Below are positions 44,596 to 56,680 of a DNA stretch of 64,000 bases, piece after piece. The DNA lies in the NCBI GenBank assembly GCA_011800805.1, contig MPNW01000560.1, positions 121,342 to 185,341 on the forward strand. Reading direction: 5' to 3'. A program made the position numbers and the translations under genes. The notes beneath the pieces are model-generated. The model worked only from the letters and a program-made list of their open reading frames with translations, did not search any database and was not told the DNA's origin. The DNA is from Hirudo medicinalis. Lineage: Eukaryota; Annelida; Clitellata; Hirudinida; Hirudinidae. Position 1 is the first letter of the stretch, and every line of letters starts with the position of its first letter.

Positions 44596-46974
44596 ATGTC
44601 ATTAGATATTGAAAGCTCAGTGGGAAAAATTCAGAATGGAAGCAAAATGTGCGGCCTTCTCAAAAATCTGGCTCAGAAGGTCTTGAACGATCAACCGGTC
44701 GAGGATTCAAATGATTCCAAAGAACCCTCAAAGCACTCGACAAATTTTCTGGGCAAACAGGATCATGCAGAGACTGAATTTAGAAAGGATTCAATAGTGC
44801 CTAGTCAGGATAATTTATTGGGATCAAATGGGAATTTGACCCACAAGAATGTACTCTTAGCAAAGCAGACATTTTCTGGAGATTTGGAAGCCGATAACAA
44901 GGTAAAAAATGATGCTGGACAAACTAATGAGTTTGGAAAGCAGGGGAAAACTGGTGAAAATCATGATGTTCGGATGGTTAAGCCCACTTCTAGAGAGGTG
45001 AAAGACAGTAAGAAGACATCTTTTAAAGCAGAGAGTGTTGATGTTGAAGAGATTGAAGCTGCCAGGAGGCTTTCGGACATATTGACCTGCATCTTTTCAT
45101 CTGACAAAACATCTAACCTGCCCTATCGTCCAATGGCCGAGATGCTGATAAACATTGGATTTGATGCAGCCAAAATTCATGTTTGCAAAGATGTGATGAA
45201 AGACCTCGAGAGGAAATCGAATTCCAAACTTAGCGAAGGTGTTAAGCAGAGCATCGGTAAGGTTAAAGAGGTAGAGAGACAACTAGTCGAGAGGTTCAAG
45301 CCCTATGCTATCCCCTACAGGTCTTGCAGGTGCGGGAGAGATTGCTATTCGGATGCAGAGTTAGCCAGCCACAAGAGGATCGGATGGAGTACTAGTTCGG
45401 GGTGGTTTAGGTGCTGCTTCTGCTCTTCGTTTAGGACCAGGTCGGCAACACTTTTCGTCGATCATCTGTGTGATGAACATGGGGTGAGAGGTACCACTGA
45501 ACCTTCTTTGAAGAATATGTGCAACTATTGTTCCTATGAGAACAGGGATTGGAGGAGAGCCATGATGCACGAGGACAAATGCAGGTCCAGATTTGTCCTC
45601 TCTAGGAATCTGACACTGGTTAACAATGACATCATGATATATGGCAGACCTCAGCAATTCTCTTATGGAAAGCCATTGGCTTCAAAAATGTCTCCCAGCT
45701 GTTGCTATCAGGGTGCCCAGTCTTCAGCACCTCATAACAACTACAGTCCTCTTCTCCAAACATCTAGCAGCAGATCTCAAGCCAGACAATCATTGCTGAA
45801 TGACAATTTTTCATCTTCAAGACCAGTCCATAGCATTCTGCCAAAAAATAATCTATTAAAAGATCCTAATAAATCAATGTCATTTAACATGCAACAAATT
45901 CAAGAAGTTGCTGCTGCTGTAATGGCTCAGGCACAGATGCAAATGAGTTACCCGATGAAGTCCTCGAGTGTCGTTAAACCTCAAACGGACTCCAAGCAGA
46001 AAACTCTAGCTCCTAACAGTGGGCCTTCCTGTGAAATCTGCAGTGCTTCTGTGACGACATTGGAATCATTGCTCAAGCACATGCAGCAAGCTCACCAAAT
46101 CAACATAAAGTCGATCGATTTTTTTCTCCGAGGGAAAGGATTCGTTTGTAAAACTTGCTTCCAAGGTTTCTGGACTCAGCTGGGACTGAACAGGCATCAG
46201 CAACAAGTTCACAACTCCAAACAGACTTATCCATGTTTCATTTGTGGACCCATCACCTCTACTGACATACTGACCCATTTGATGACCAAACATAACATCA
46301 GCCTTCAAGACATGCTGGTTTTTGGCTGGTGTTACATCTGCAAAGCAGAAACAAAAACTCCTGAGAGGTTTCTAAATCACATGCTGATCACACACTCTGA
46401 CCTGTTTCCCAGCAAGTCAGCTCTCGAGTCCATGGTTGCTCTTTTCAAGAGCATGAAAAGTAATGAAGTTACTTCAATTACCTCTTCCCAGACCGTAGCT
46501 TCTCCGTCGAAACCGACGACCTCCAAAGCCAAGTCCGTCTCGGCGAGCTCGAGCTCCCAGATTTCGTTCACCAGAGCCAAGCACAGATGCAATCCGTGCC
46601 AGATGAAGTTTGCCGACGCGGCCGAACTGGAGTCGCATTACGGTGCGTTTCACACGGTCTCCTGCACGAGATGCAAAGAGAAATGGACCACCGTGGAGGC
46701 CATGCTGAAGCACTTCAATCAGATTCATTACAACGAAAAAGATCCGTGCATCCTGTGCAAGGAGCAAGTGAAAATCGGGGTGCCCATGATCCGTCACATG
46801 AAGAGGATGCACGTCAAGAAGTGCGTCGTCGTCGTCAAGAGACTTTCGCCTTCCGAGAGGATGAAACACCTCCAGATGTCGAAACGTTCCTCCAAAACTT
46901 CGAACCTCTCGTCCTGCACTTCTTCCGCTCGAACGAAGGCCGACGTTCGGAATTGCGACGAGGCGTCCGACTGA
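44596..46974 (+). CDS. Multi-C2H2 zinc-finger protein (792 aa)
   Basis: Probably nuclear and nucleic-acid-binding. The N-terminal 240 residues are low-complexity and polar. Residues about 245-340 hold atypical Cys-rich fingers (RSCRCGRDCYS, FRCCFCSSFRTRS, MCNYCSYENRDW). From 479 there is a run of C2H2 units: CEICSASVTT, FVCKTCFQGFW, YPCFICGPIT, WCYICKAETK, HRCNPCQMKFA, VSCTRCKEKW and DPCILCKEQV (C718), each with the matching HxxxxH or HxxxH. The loose spacing and mix of C2HC fingers faintly recalls MEP-1-like proteins, but I would not name it so. The coding part is one exon with an acceptor just before the ATG. The last 500 bases change sharply to G/C-ending codons. Possible polyadenylation signal ATTAAA at 47182. 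Confidence 0.85.
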   Translation: MSLDIESSVGKIQNGSKMCGLLKNLAQKVLNDQPVEDSNDSKEPSKHSTNFLGKQDHAETEFRKDSIVPSQDNLLGSNGNLTHKNVLLAKQTFSGDLEADNKVKNDAGQTNEFGKQGKTGENHDVRMVKPTSREVKDSKKTSFKAESVDVEEIEAARRLSDILTCIFSSDKTSNLPYRPMAEMLINIGFDAAKIHVCKDVMKDLERKSNSKLSEGVKQSIGKVKEVERQLVERFKPYAIPYRSCRCGRDCYSDAELASHKRIGWSTSSGWFRCCFCSSFRTRSATLFVDHLCDEHGVRGTTEPSLKNMCNYCSYENRDWRRAMMHEDKCRSRFVLSRNLTLVNNDIMIYGRPQQFSYGKPLASKMSPSCCYQGAQSSAPHNNYSPLLQTSSSRSQARQSLLNDNFSSSRPVHSILPKNNLLKDPNKSMSFNMQQIQEVAAAVMAQAQMQMSYPMKSSSVVKPQTDSKQKTLAPNSGPSCEICSASVTTLESLLKHMQQAHQINIKSIDFFLRGKGFVCKTCFQGFWTQLGLNRHQQQVHNSKQTYPCFICGPITSTDILTHLMTKHNISLQDMLVFGWCYICKAETKTPERFLNHMLITHSDLFPSKSALESMVALFKSMKSNEVTSITSSQTVASPSKPTTSKAKSVSASSSSQISFTRAKHRCNPCQMKFADAAELESHYGAFHTVSCTRCKEKWTTVEAMLKHFNQIHYNEKDPCILCKEQVKIGVPMIRHMKRMHVKKCVVVVKRLSPSERMKHLQMSKRSSKTSNLSSCTSSARTKADVRNCDEASD

Positions 46975-49166
46975 CCGGCTTCTAAGAAAGCTCGTCGTTT
47001 ATATCGTCGGAGAAAATACATTTGTTTGTCTTCGTGTTACGATCTGATGTCCCTCATTTCTTAGTCATTCAGAGTTATTCATAAAGTTGGGGAGCCAATT
47101 TACTCTTTAATTTGATGTGAATCTGTACATTTCGTGCTTGAGACGCGTCGCGCGTCGTCCTTGCGACTCGTTCGACGTGAAATTAAAGAAAACCGGAAAC
47201 ATCTGGTCATAAGTTGATTATTGAAAACAGTTCTCAACGTTTGAAATTATTACTGGAAATACTCAAAGAGTATTTAGAATTGAAATGTCACTTTTTAAAG
47301 TTTAATATTTTGAGTTTTCATGTGAGGATATTTTGCTGTGGAGAGGCAGAGTTCAGTGACATGTTTTTATAATTGAACAATAATACTACAAAACATTTGA
47401 AATAAACTTAGTAGTGAAGTTATCGAGGTCTGCATACATAATGCTTCACAATTTGTGCTGAGGAGAGTTGTTGTTAATTGTTACTAGGGCAATTTGTCAG
47501 CTGATGGTTTGTGAGGAACAGGCACAGAAGTTGAGAATCTAGGCTTTTGTTTTTTCTCATTTAACATGAGGAGGGGAATAGCCTCATATCTCCATGTTGT
47601 TAACCCTGAGCAACCATCTTCAATTTTATTCGAGCATCTGGAACGACTTTTGATGGAGTCGCCGAGTTTCTCGATTTACAGTGCTCGGATTCTGTAAACA
47701 TTGCAGTCGGAGTGTTCAGTAATAACGTATTTGCAATGAAATACTCTTTTGAGTGTTTTGATGTCCTGCTTTTGATGATTACCATGGTAATTAAGTTATT
47801 GTTACGATGCAATGTCCTTGCTGTGACTTGTAAATTGTTTTGAAGGAATGGTGTGCCGATGCCGATGATAAGCCTTCCCTATGGTTAGGTTCGGTAATTG
47901 GTCTGTTGTAGTGTGTCATCCATACCTGTTGTGCATTAGATCCGAGATTGTAGTTCTTCCCTTGTTATTATAATTGTTGTTGTTGTTGTTATTGTTTTTA
48001 TTATTATTATTATTCTATAATAACACCGTTACTAGTAGTGTTGTTAGTATTATTATCATGCCTTCTTCTCTCGGCTTTTCAACAGCTGAATCCCTACCGG
48101 TGCTCTCAGTGGTTCCAAGCATTTTCCTCAGAATTAGCTGTGCACAACAATATTTAAATTCCAGAAACCTCTTCTAGTGGTTTAAGGCCTCAGGGTCCTA
48201 TTGATATTATGTTGTTATTATTATTATTATTATTTTTATTTTTATTATTACTGTTATTGATAACAAGCCAAACTAATATGTCGTTGTAACGGACATATGA
48301 AAATTATATCGCAAAAAATAAAGTTGCTTCAAACTCTTTATTAGTGCTAGTATGATAATGGGAATTGGAAATTAAAGTATAACATAAATAATTGAGCCAA
48401 TACGTAAATTATACCGAAACATCAAAAAGTAATGAGAAGATGTTGGATTGATTCTTCAAGTCAGCTTCGTCACTGATTGTGCCGTGAGACCTTGAAAGTC
48501 TTGAAAGTTATTCAGAAATTCAAGATGTTTTCCTTCAAACGAAATGAAAAGTTACTAAAACGTGAAATCGAATTTAAGAACTTTTGGTTCGATTTACCTT
48601 CGTCTTATGTTTAATAATTTTGATTATTAAGTTTAATAATGATGATAACAGATTAACCTGAACTTTTACGCTGGAATTCACAATGCTTTAAGAAGATCGA
48701 GTCTGCAAAAAACTCAGTGATAGTTGAAGTTTATTTTTGAATAAATATATTAATTTGATCGTTAAATGATTTATTCACATTACCAAAATCTTAAATATTA
48801 TTAATTAGTGTTAGTAGTTTAATAAAACATTAATTAATACAATTAATATTGTAATAATAGTAGATTGTAATAATATATTATAAACTTATATTAAGATTTA
48901 TTATAGTTACAAGGATACTTGGTATTTATTAGTTAGTAATGAAATTTTAATTATTAACTTAAGACGTTAGATAATTTATTGACATATATTTGCAATAATT
49001 TAAATATTATTCTATAAAAATATCAATTTAGTAACACACCTCCTAAATCACATGGTTGAACAATAACGGATTCTAAACCTTCCTTCGTGAGACATCAAGG
49101 AAATGGATACTCCAAAGGAGGGTCCAAAGAAAACTACGATATATAATTGATATAATTAAGATATAT
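46975..49166. other. 3' UTR and intergenic with AT-rich microsatellites
   Basis: Possible 3' UTR to about 47200. (TTG/TTA)n at about 47968-48012 and (TTA)n at about 48210-48260. No exon seen. Confidence 0.5.
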
Positions 49167-49262
49167 TAAGATATATCCAATATTCAGATATATCAATTAT
49201 TAAGATATATCCAATATTCAGATATATCAATTATTAAGATATATCCAATATTCAGATATATC
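49167..49262. repeat. 34-bp tandem repeat, about three copies
   Basis: TAAGATATATCCAATATTCA begins at 49167, 49201 and 49235, period 34. The unit is rich in self-complementary GATATATC. Confidence 0.85.
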
Positions 49263-49999
49263 CTTCATTTACTTAAGTAAATTACTTACTTTACTTAATT
49301 GAATACACCACGATTTAACAGTTGTCATACTGGTAATTCCATAAGATTCTTGAATAAAGACCTAAGTCGAAATGAATCTCAAGAAAATATTTCAACGACA
49401 TTGATATTCAAATTCCTCACACCTGGTGGTGTAAGGGCCATGTGATTGTCACCCAGGTTGATGGACGAATAACGTAATAATATTTTGTGTAGCAATTTGT
49501 GTAGCACGTCAGAGGTGCTAAAACGTTTATATAGCGCCTATTTCACAGCGAAAATCTCTGGTCGCCTCACCTCTGCTACTCAGGTGTTAGCATAATAGCA
49601 ACTAATAATATGCTATATTGAGCAATAATATTGTATGCAATAATTATATGCTGGTATATAATTAATTATATCTAGTATAATTAAATATTATATAATTAAA
49701 CAATAAATAATAATAATAATTCCTGCATAACGTGCATATTAAATTCTATGTCAACAATTTAGACGTTAAGCAAATAGAGGATGATCTTCAATCACTGGAG
49801 ACAAATTGATTCTGATTATCGCCGGTGAACTGTGATTGGTCGAGAGAAGCAGAGCAACTTCCGGTCGGACATTGTCGACTATAACTGGTTGAAGGGGACC
49901 AAATGAATACAACAACAACACAACTTGACCCGCTGTCAACCAGCTAGAGAATGACAGTTAATCTCTCTCAATTAAACCGGGCTTTGATGACTCTGACGG
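49263..49999. other. Intergenic with a SINE-tail fragment
   Basis: At about 49520-49545, ACGTTTATATAGCGCC is the reverse of the GGCGCTATATAAA tail used by SINE family 1. The flanking CAGAGGTG words also occur near the second tail at 7.94 kb. Nothing else recognised. Confidence 0.45.
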
Positions 50000-50005
50000 A
50001 GATGA

Positions 50006-50037
<32 letters not shown>

Positions 50038-50260
50038 ATGATGCTGCCGATGCCGATGTTGAGCTGCTGATGATGGTGGTGGTGATCATGATCATGATCA
50101 CGATTGCAGGGCGATGGAGACAAATGTTATAAGGATAGTGACCCTGGTGATGATAGTGATTGTGTGATTATTTCCATTTTACGATATGGAAATGAGGTTA
50201 AAAGTTGATTTGATAGTGATGATGATGATGATGATGATGATGATGGTGGTGGTGATGACG
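50000..50260. repeat. (GAT)n/(GGT)n microsatellite blocks
   Basis: Two clusters of GATGATGATG passing into GGTGGTGGT, at about 50000-50085 and 50215-50255. Open frames across them encode only Asp, Met or Val runs. Confidence 0.85.
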
Positions 50261-50414
50261 ATGATCATGTTGACGACGCTGTTTTGAATTGAAGTTTCCA
50301 TTACAAGGAGTTGTTTATTTTGAGTCATGTGTCCATTAACACGAATCATGAACGGGAAAGGAGACAACAACATTGGAAAGTCATGAAGATGTTTAAATGT
50401 GGACATTATTTAAG

Positions 50415-50510
50415 AGTGGACGTTAATTAAAAGTGGACGTTAATCAAAAGTGGACGTTAATTAAAAGTGGAATTCATTTAAAGTGGACATTAATTAAAAG
50501 TGAACGAATA
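50415..50510. repeat. 17-bp tandem repeat, about six copies
   Basis: AGTGGACGTTAATTAAA-like units start near 50415, 50432, 50449, 50466, 50482 and 50499. Confidence 0.85.
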
Positions 50511-50572
50511 ATTAGATGCCCTCAGAGATGAAGGAATTGGCAAATGTATTTTAATAACTTTTTTTTATTTTA

Positions 50573-50592
50573 NGTTAAAAGTTGATTTGTAG

Positions 50593-50624
<32 letters not shown>

Positions 50625-50628
50625 ATGA

Positions 50629-50662
<34 letters not shown>

Positions 50663-50700
50663 GGTGGTGGCGGTGGCGGCGGCGGCGGTGATGATGATAA
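50573..50700. repeat. N joint followed by (GAT)n/(GGT)n tract
   Basis: The N at 50573 is followed by GTTAAAAGTTGATTTG and a GAT tract, which nearly repeats 50197 onward. The joint is probably a collapsed or misplaced allele of the same microsatellite. Confidence 0.75.
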
Positions 50701-52311
50701 TGATGAGTATGATGATGATAACTTATGGCACGAGTCATCAATGCAAGCAGCAGTTAAACTCAAGAATAATTTTTATTAAATAATTAATAAATAAACACCT
50801 TAAAATTATTTTGTTGCCTTCCTCTTTTCGTAGGTATTTCATAACAGCTTTATAAGTAAATTATTTTGGTTTATACTTCAGATTAGGATTCAACTCGACC
50901 TTTTAGGATTTTAATTAAAACATTAAAACCAAATTTTAATTTTAAATAATAATCATTAAAAACGGGATTAACCTATTCATATTCGGAAATAAATTTAAAT
51001 TAATTAAAAAAATGAAGGTCAGTTATTGAACCGGAGGCAAGTTCAAGGTCAACTTGAGGAGGATTTCAAGGTCACCAGAAAGTTGGAATGAGAGGGTTTT
51101 TGAAAGTGAGATGATGAAGACAGCAATTGGTCTGTGATCGTTGGAGGCACTAAATTGTTCATGATTGGTCTCCATCATGTAACCACATCCATGTGCTGTG
51201 TACTGATGCTAAGATGTCTGACTGTTCTTGTTATTAGTTTTAATATTTATTGTTGTTGTTATTGTTGTTATTATAACTTGATTGTTATCCAATGGAAACT
51301 GAAACGTTTTCCTGAATGGAGGACGGAATGTTTGTTACTCTTTTCGAGGCAGAAGAGTGAAAATAACTTTCCAGCTTGTGTTGCACTCCCCGGCATTCCT
51401 GGCAATCCTGAGCCACTCGTGGTATTCAATATTTGATATTTCGTTCACTTAGAGAATATTTATTAATTTGCTAAATTATTTTTAAAATATTCTAAAATAC
51501 ATAAATAATTACAGGTTGTCAACGAAAATTACATATTAATAAATCATTGTTTGGGGGATCTGAGGAATATTTGTCGAATTAGTTGAATAAATATGTTTCT
51601 GAAATAATGCCCGATTTTAATGACTTCAAGAATCACCAATGCCTTTCACAACTTTGTAAACATTAGTAAACAATGCTTGCGAGAATCATCCAGACGCAAC
51701 CCATATCACAAAATGATCAAGTTTTGTACTCTGCTGCTCTTTGGAAAACCGTTGAGAATGAAATAAATTGCGATGCACCGTTTTGGAGTGGATGATTGTT
51801 TTGATAATTCACAACGAGTGGAAAGATGCCATTTGATTTCCTGGGGGAAGAATTACTACACGTGCATCAGTTTCAGCTTCCCCTCTGTTTTTAAGCATCT
51901 CTCCAATAAACAAGACCTGCTCCATCCCGATGATAAATCATGCTTCAATAACTTTCTCCACTAAATACGATAAATGTGAACAGACCGGTTAAATCTAATG
52001 TTTTTGATTTGAATGTAAGTTGGATAAAGGTAACAAAATTGCTTTTAATGAATTTTCAAGAAAAAGTCATATTACAGGGGATTAGTCTTTTTGTAAATTG
52101 TACAAAATTAATAAATCGTCCATCAAAACGTTTGTTGCAAAAGTTTTAAAACAAAAAATAATGTTAGTCTCCACAAAGTGAACTTTAAAAAGCTGAAGAG
52201 GATAAAAAAAAATGAAAAAAATGTTTTAAAAAAGTACTCACGAGTTTTAAAACCAGTATGAAGAAGTTAGGAAAAAGTAGGAAAACCACGACAAACGCCA
52301 TGCAAACTCAC
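50701..52311. other. Intergenic, nothing recognised
   Basis: A 100-codon open frame at 51134 (+) includes a low-complexity Cys/Tyr run from (TTG/TTA) repeats and is not supported. Confidence 0.45.
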
Positions 52312-52557
52312 CTCATTTCGAAGCCAATCCGAGTTCAGCTGTCGACCCTCAGAAAGTTGTCCATATTTAAGGAGCAATCATCTGCGCACATGTATTGGAA
52401 GGCAAGCTTCTCCCGAGGTGGAAATAGAAGAGCATCCCGCGTAGAAGCGGGAGAGAAGCAGGGAGGAGAGGCAAGTTGAGCCTCCAAAAGAGCCAAGCGA
52501 GTCAGAACAGTGCTGAGCAAAACCTGTTGGAGGTAAGGCAAGATGACGTCTTATATA
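52312..52557 (-). promoter_or_regulatory. Candidate minus-strand promoter and first exon
   Basis: On the minus strand TATATAAG (52551-52557) is followed at once by ACGTCA, a CRE-like half. An exon-like stretch then ends at 52312 in the strong donor GAG|GTGAGT. It holds short AUG frames only, so it may be an untranslated first exon. No downstream exons were identified. Confidence 0.35.
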
Positions 52558-55510
52558 GGTACTCCTACATATCCAATCGATGATCGCCAATATAAACTCC
52601 ATCTCCTACCAAACTCTTCGAGCGAGATTCCTCCCCTCTCCTGGAAAATCGTGCGAATCTTTTCCATTTAGCCATGAACAATTTTTGCAACCCCGAATAA
52701 AAATTCTCTGCAAAAAAATATCTACGAGAAATGTTTCGTAACTTTACTGGCGTTGTATCGAGCATCGGTGTGCGTTGCAAACATCAGGATTTGGCAGAAA
52801 ATAAAGGAGCAGAACCCTAAGATGTTCCGTTGTTTGCCTCGAAACTTCAGACACGACAAGCTCCTACCAAGCGTTTTTGCCTCCTCAAATCGACTTCTGC
52901 AAACTCGAAATAACACATCAGCCGAGCAAAATGAATCCACTAGAACAAGGAAATCATTGAAAACAAAACATTTTCTGGGAGTGAACTTTTATTTTCACAC
53001 AACCAAGCCCAACATTTTCCGTCAGCCATCTTCCAAACACTTAAACTATACAATTCTACTAAAAAAAAATTGTTTTTAAAATGTAATGACTAAAAAATTC
53101 ACGACAACTGGGAATTCCGAACGACCACAATTCGGTCTCTTCGTGACCTTTCTTGCGACCTTTTCAAAGAGTGGGTGCTGAGATCAATTGACGCCAAAAA
53201 CAGAGGAATGTGAGAAACGAACAATTGAGAGCCTCTAAAATCGAAGCCTTCATTACTTACTCCAGCAGCAAAAACAACCAACTTGCTTTACTCGGTTTAC
53301 ATACTCGTGTGGTTCTTGTGCATGGGCCAAACTTTCACACATCTCCGTGTTTACCATTGGAGTCTAGACAATATTTTTAGAATCCTGGAAAATGCGATGC
53401 ATCAGCCTGGGTTTTCCACACCCTTTGGTTGATGGTGATGTGTGTTTGAATTTGAATGATTAGGAAGGAACGACTTGTGATCTCCAATTGGCGTATCTCA
53501 ACGGACGTAAATCATCCGATTTTTCTTATCAAAAGATCTATTATGAATAGATTTTACTTTACAATTAAAACTAATTGGCCTGCACAACAGTATTGATATT
53601 CAATTGCCAATTCTAAACATGTTCCAAGTTTGAAACACCTACTTATGATATCATCTTTTGTCAAGATTATTTACTTTGTGCTCAACAAAATCAAGTCAAG
53701 TCAAAGTTAAGTCAAGAACTTGGTGAATACTTGAGTTTTATGTTTTTGACATCGATCAAGTTTTAGTCTTTGAAGTGAAATTGGTGGATGTTTTCACCTG
53801 TTTCGTATTTGTCCTCGTTAGGTTTAGCACATTCAACTTATTTAATTCCAAAACACCAATCCCTTTGTAATTCATGTCCCATGAGTAATTCATGGACAGG
53901 GTTTCAGGCGAATGTAATTTTTCAGAATACATTTTTAATTCTTATCTCTCGAACAGCTTGAAATAGTCTCAAATGAAAGAGAAATTAAATGAAACGATGT
54001 TATTTGGATGGCTCTTGGGATTTGAAAGCGGATTTGAAGATGGATTTGTTCTGAGAATAATTGGAGGAGGATTGCTTGTAATTGTTGAGGTCAAAATCAT
54101 CGAATCGACAAGTGCTAAACGGGTCCAATAAACGTTGGTGACACATCAGAAATTATTTTGTAAAGTAAATCATTCACCGGCAATTCATGATTGAATTGCA
54201 GATGATTCCATTGAAAAACTCTTGGCATAAATACATGTATTACATCAGTAACAAATAACACTGCAAATATTACATAATCTTATTTAGTCCCCTTCAAACG
54301 CTGAAAAAAGTGTTATGCGAAGTTGTAGTCGTAGGAATAATTGCCTGAGGAAGAAGTGATGACTGAATCTCATGATTGTGGCGTCGTCATCCGAGACGAG
54401 GAGCATCATTCAAAAACCATTTACTGAGCGCAATAAAAACAAATGCCAGTTTTTATTGAAAACAATCACCTAATGCAGTCCATGCAGTCTCCAAATTAAT
54501 GTCCACACCTCGCACGCTCAGAGACCTTCACCTTCGCTCCCATGACTCTCGATTTCCTTGTTTTTCTTGGAGATCCATGGAGATTTCGAGGCCTCTTGGG
54601 ATGGAAATTCCTTGGTTTTTCCCGTTAGTCGCTTGTCTTTTGCGTCGAGTGTCTTTGGTGCTGTGAGGAGTAGATGCGAGATGTTTGAGAGGAGAACCTA
54701 ATCATTATTATTGTATAACTACGAACGGTTAATATTATCAGTTTAATATTGTTGAGTAATAATTATGGTTAATATCTCCATGGTTAGCGTCTCGATCGTC
54801 ATAACATAATAACTCAATGGAAATGAAAATTACACCTCAGGCCAGTCTCGTGTGGCCGGTCTCCATCAGGCAACGAAAACAACAACAAGTGGAAAATAAA
54901 TTACTTCCTTTCAATCCAATCCACGATGTCCTTCACTTTTCTGTTAATTAATATTGTTGCCATTCATCAATATTTAATGATATTAAGAATAATGAAAATA
55001 ACAACAATATTCAACTGTGAGCAGATGTGCTTTTTCAATCTTGAATAGCATCTCAAACAAATCAATGTTTGGCTACAATTAATTACTTATTGTAAAAGGT
55101 TAACTTAAATTTGTCAATTTTATACCTGGATGTATCTGCACATTGCACAGATTTATTGCAAGTGTTTTTATATTTACTATTTTTATATAATTTTCGTGCA
55201 TTAAAACAACTCATGCGTGACAATGATGTTTACGGAATGCTCGATGTTGTCATCAAAGTTGTGACAAGTTCTTCTTTTAATTCCAATTTCAATCCCTTCC
55301 TTGTTGATTTTCTGAATAAAGGGTATTTCGAACAATTTCAATCACTTACTATCTCAATATCGAATTTTGATGCCAGGAGGAACAACAGGAAATAAACTTA
55401 AATTTATAAAAATTAATCATTTTCCATCAAATATCGAGGATTTAATATCTGCTGGATGTTCACTTAATAAATTCAATAAAGGGAATTCAAATTAACACCA
55501 TACAATTGAA
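52558..55510. other. Intergenic, nothing recognised
   Basis: Mixed composition with no domain-bearing frame on either strand. Confidence 0.45.
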
Positions 55511-55615
55511 TATACAAATGAATATACAAATGATCATACAAATAGTCATACAAATGATCATACAAATGAATATACAAATGATCATACAAATAGTCATACA
55601 AATGGTCACACAAAT
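55511..55615. repeat. 12-bp tandem repeat, about nine copies
   Basis: Units of the form ATACAAATGATC / ATACAAATAGTC / ATACAAATGAAT alternate at a 12-bp period, with a possible higher-order order of three variants. Confidence 0.85.
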
Positions 55616-56008
55616 TACAGCTTCGTCAGAATGCTAGCGAATGAAAGAATGAAAGGTTTTCATGTGGTATGCAGCAAAGATAAAACATTGAAACTAAATC
55701 GAATTAAGTTGTAAATTAATGTCAGCGGAGTAAAATTACGTGCATTTTAAAGTTATTTTGTGATAGAATGCACAAGGTACTTCATAATGACTTTAAAAAT
55801 ATCATTTTTCTTGAAAACAAATTTGAATTTAATAAATTAATTATTTAAGTTAATTACAAATTAGGTGATTAGGTTGATGTTGCCGATCACATTTAGTTTG
55901 CTTAGATGAAAAATGTCCCTAAAAACTCGTTGTTTTGATTTGAGGGTTGACAAGAAGCTTCTGATATTTGTTGTTTTTAATTTTTATTGCTGGCAGAATC
56001 ACATTACA

Positions 56009-56010
<2 letters not shown>
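55616..56010. other. Intergenic, nothing recognised
   Basis: AT-rich. Confidence 0.4.
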
Positions 56011-56098
<88 letters not shown>

Positions 56099-56265
56099 CA
56101 TCATCATNCATCATCAACATTGTCCTCGTCATCGTCGTCGTCGTCGTCATCATCATCCATCAACATTGTCCTCGTCATCGTCATCATCGTCGTCAGTCGT
56201 CATCATCAACATTGACCTCGTCATCGTCATCATCGTCGTCATCATCATCATTCATTATTATTATT
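56011..56265. repeat. (TTA)n then (CAT/CGT)n compound microsatellite with N joint
   Basis: A long pure TTA/ATT run to about 56098, then CAT/CGT repeats with a repeated ATCAACATTGTCCTCGTCAT word, and an N at 56108. Open frames here are poly-Tyr, poly-Ile or poly-Ser. Confidence 0.9.
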
Positions 56266-56594
56266 ATTGTATTTTTAATTATTATGGTTGCTTAAGTTCT
56301 ATTCGCCAAAGTGGTTTTTATTTTTGTTGCTTGGCAGATGGTGCAAGCGGACGTCGGTTCCATCCATTTGTTTGAAGAAAACTTGTAATTATTGTTGTTG
56401 CTTTCTCAAGTCAATGATGTACTAAATATTAGTTGATCCAAATATTTGTAAGAATAGCTTGCAAGTTAATTTAGTTATTTTGTAAGCATTTTAATTGTTT
56501 ATTGATTTAAATTCTCAAAACTTATTTGGAAGCAAACACCAATTGGTCAAATTCCGAATCATCCGGTGTGTGAAGATCACTTGTGATCTTGTCA

Positions 56595-56680
56595 TTCATT
56601 CGTTCGTTAGTTCGTTCATTCATTCATTCATTCATTCATCCATCCATCCATCCATTCATTCATTCACTCACCAATTCATT
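56595..56680. repeat. (TTCA)n/(TCCA)n tetranucleotide repeat
   Basis: TTCATTCATTCA passing into ATCCATCCATCC and back. Confidence 0.9.

Noticed and set aside
46474..46869. 131-codon minus-strand frame in the zinc-finger gene
   Set aside because: It is the antisense shadow of the GC-rich coding end, where stop codons are rare. It has no domain of its own.
50582..50779. Small acidic protein with Asp and Gly runs
   Set aside because: The frame is only the GAT/GGT microsatellite read through; the other frames give Met or Val runs.
51134..51436. 100-codon + strand frame
   Set aside because: Contains a Cys/Tyr run from a TTG/TTA repeat and has no recognisable domain or promoter.
55913..56375. 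Open frames rich in Tyr, Ile, Leu and Ser
   Set aside because: They are translations of the TTA and CAT microsatellites in three frames.
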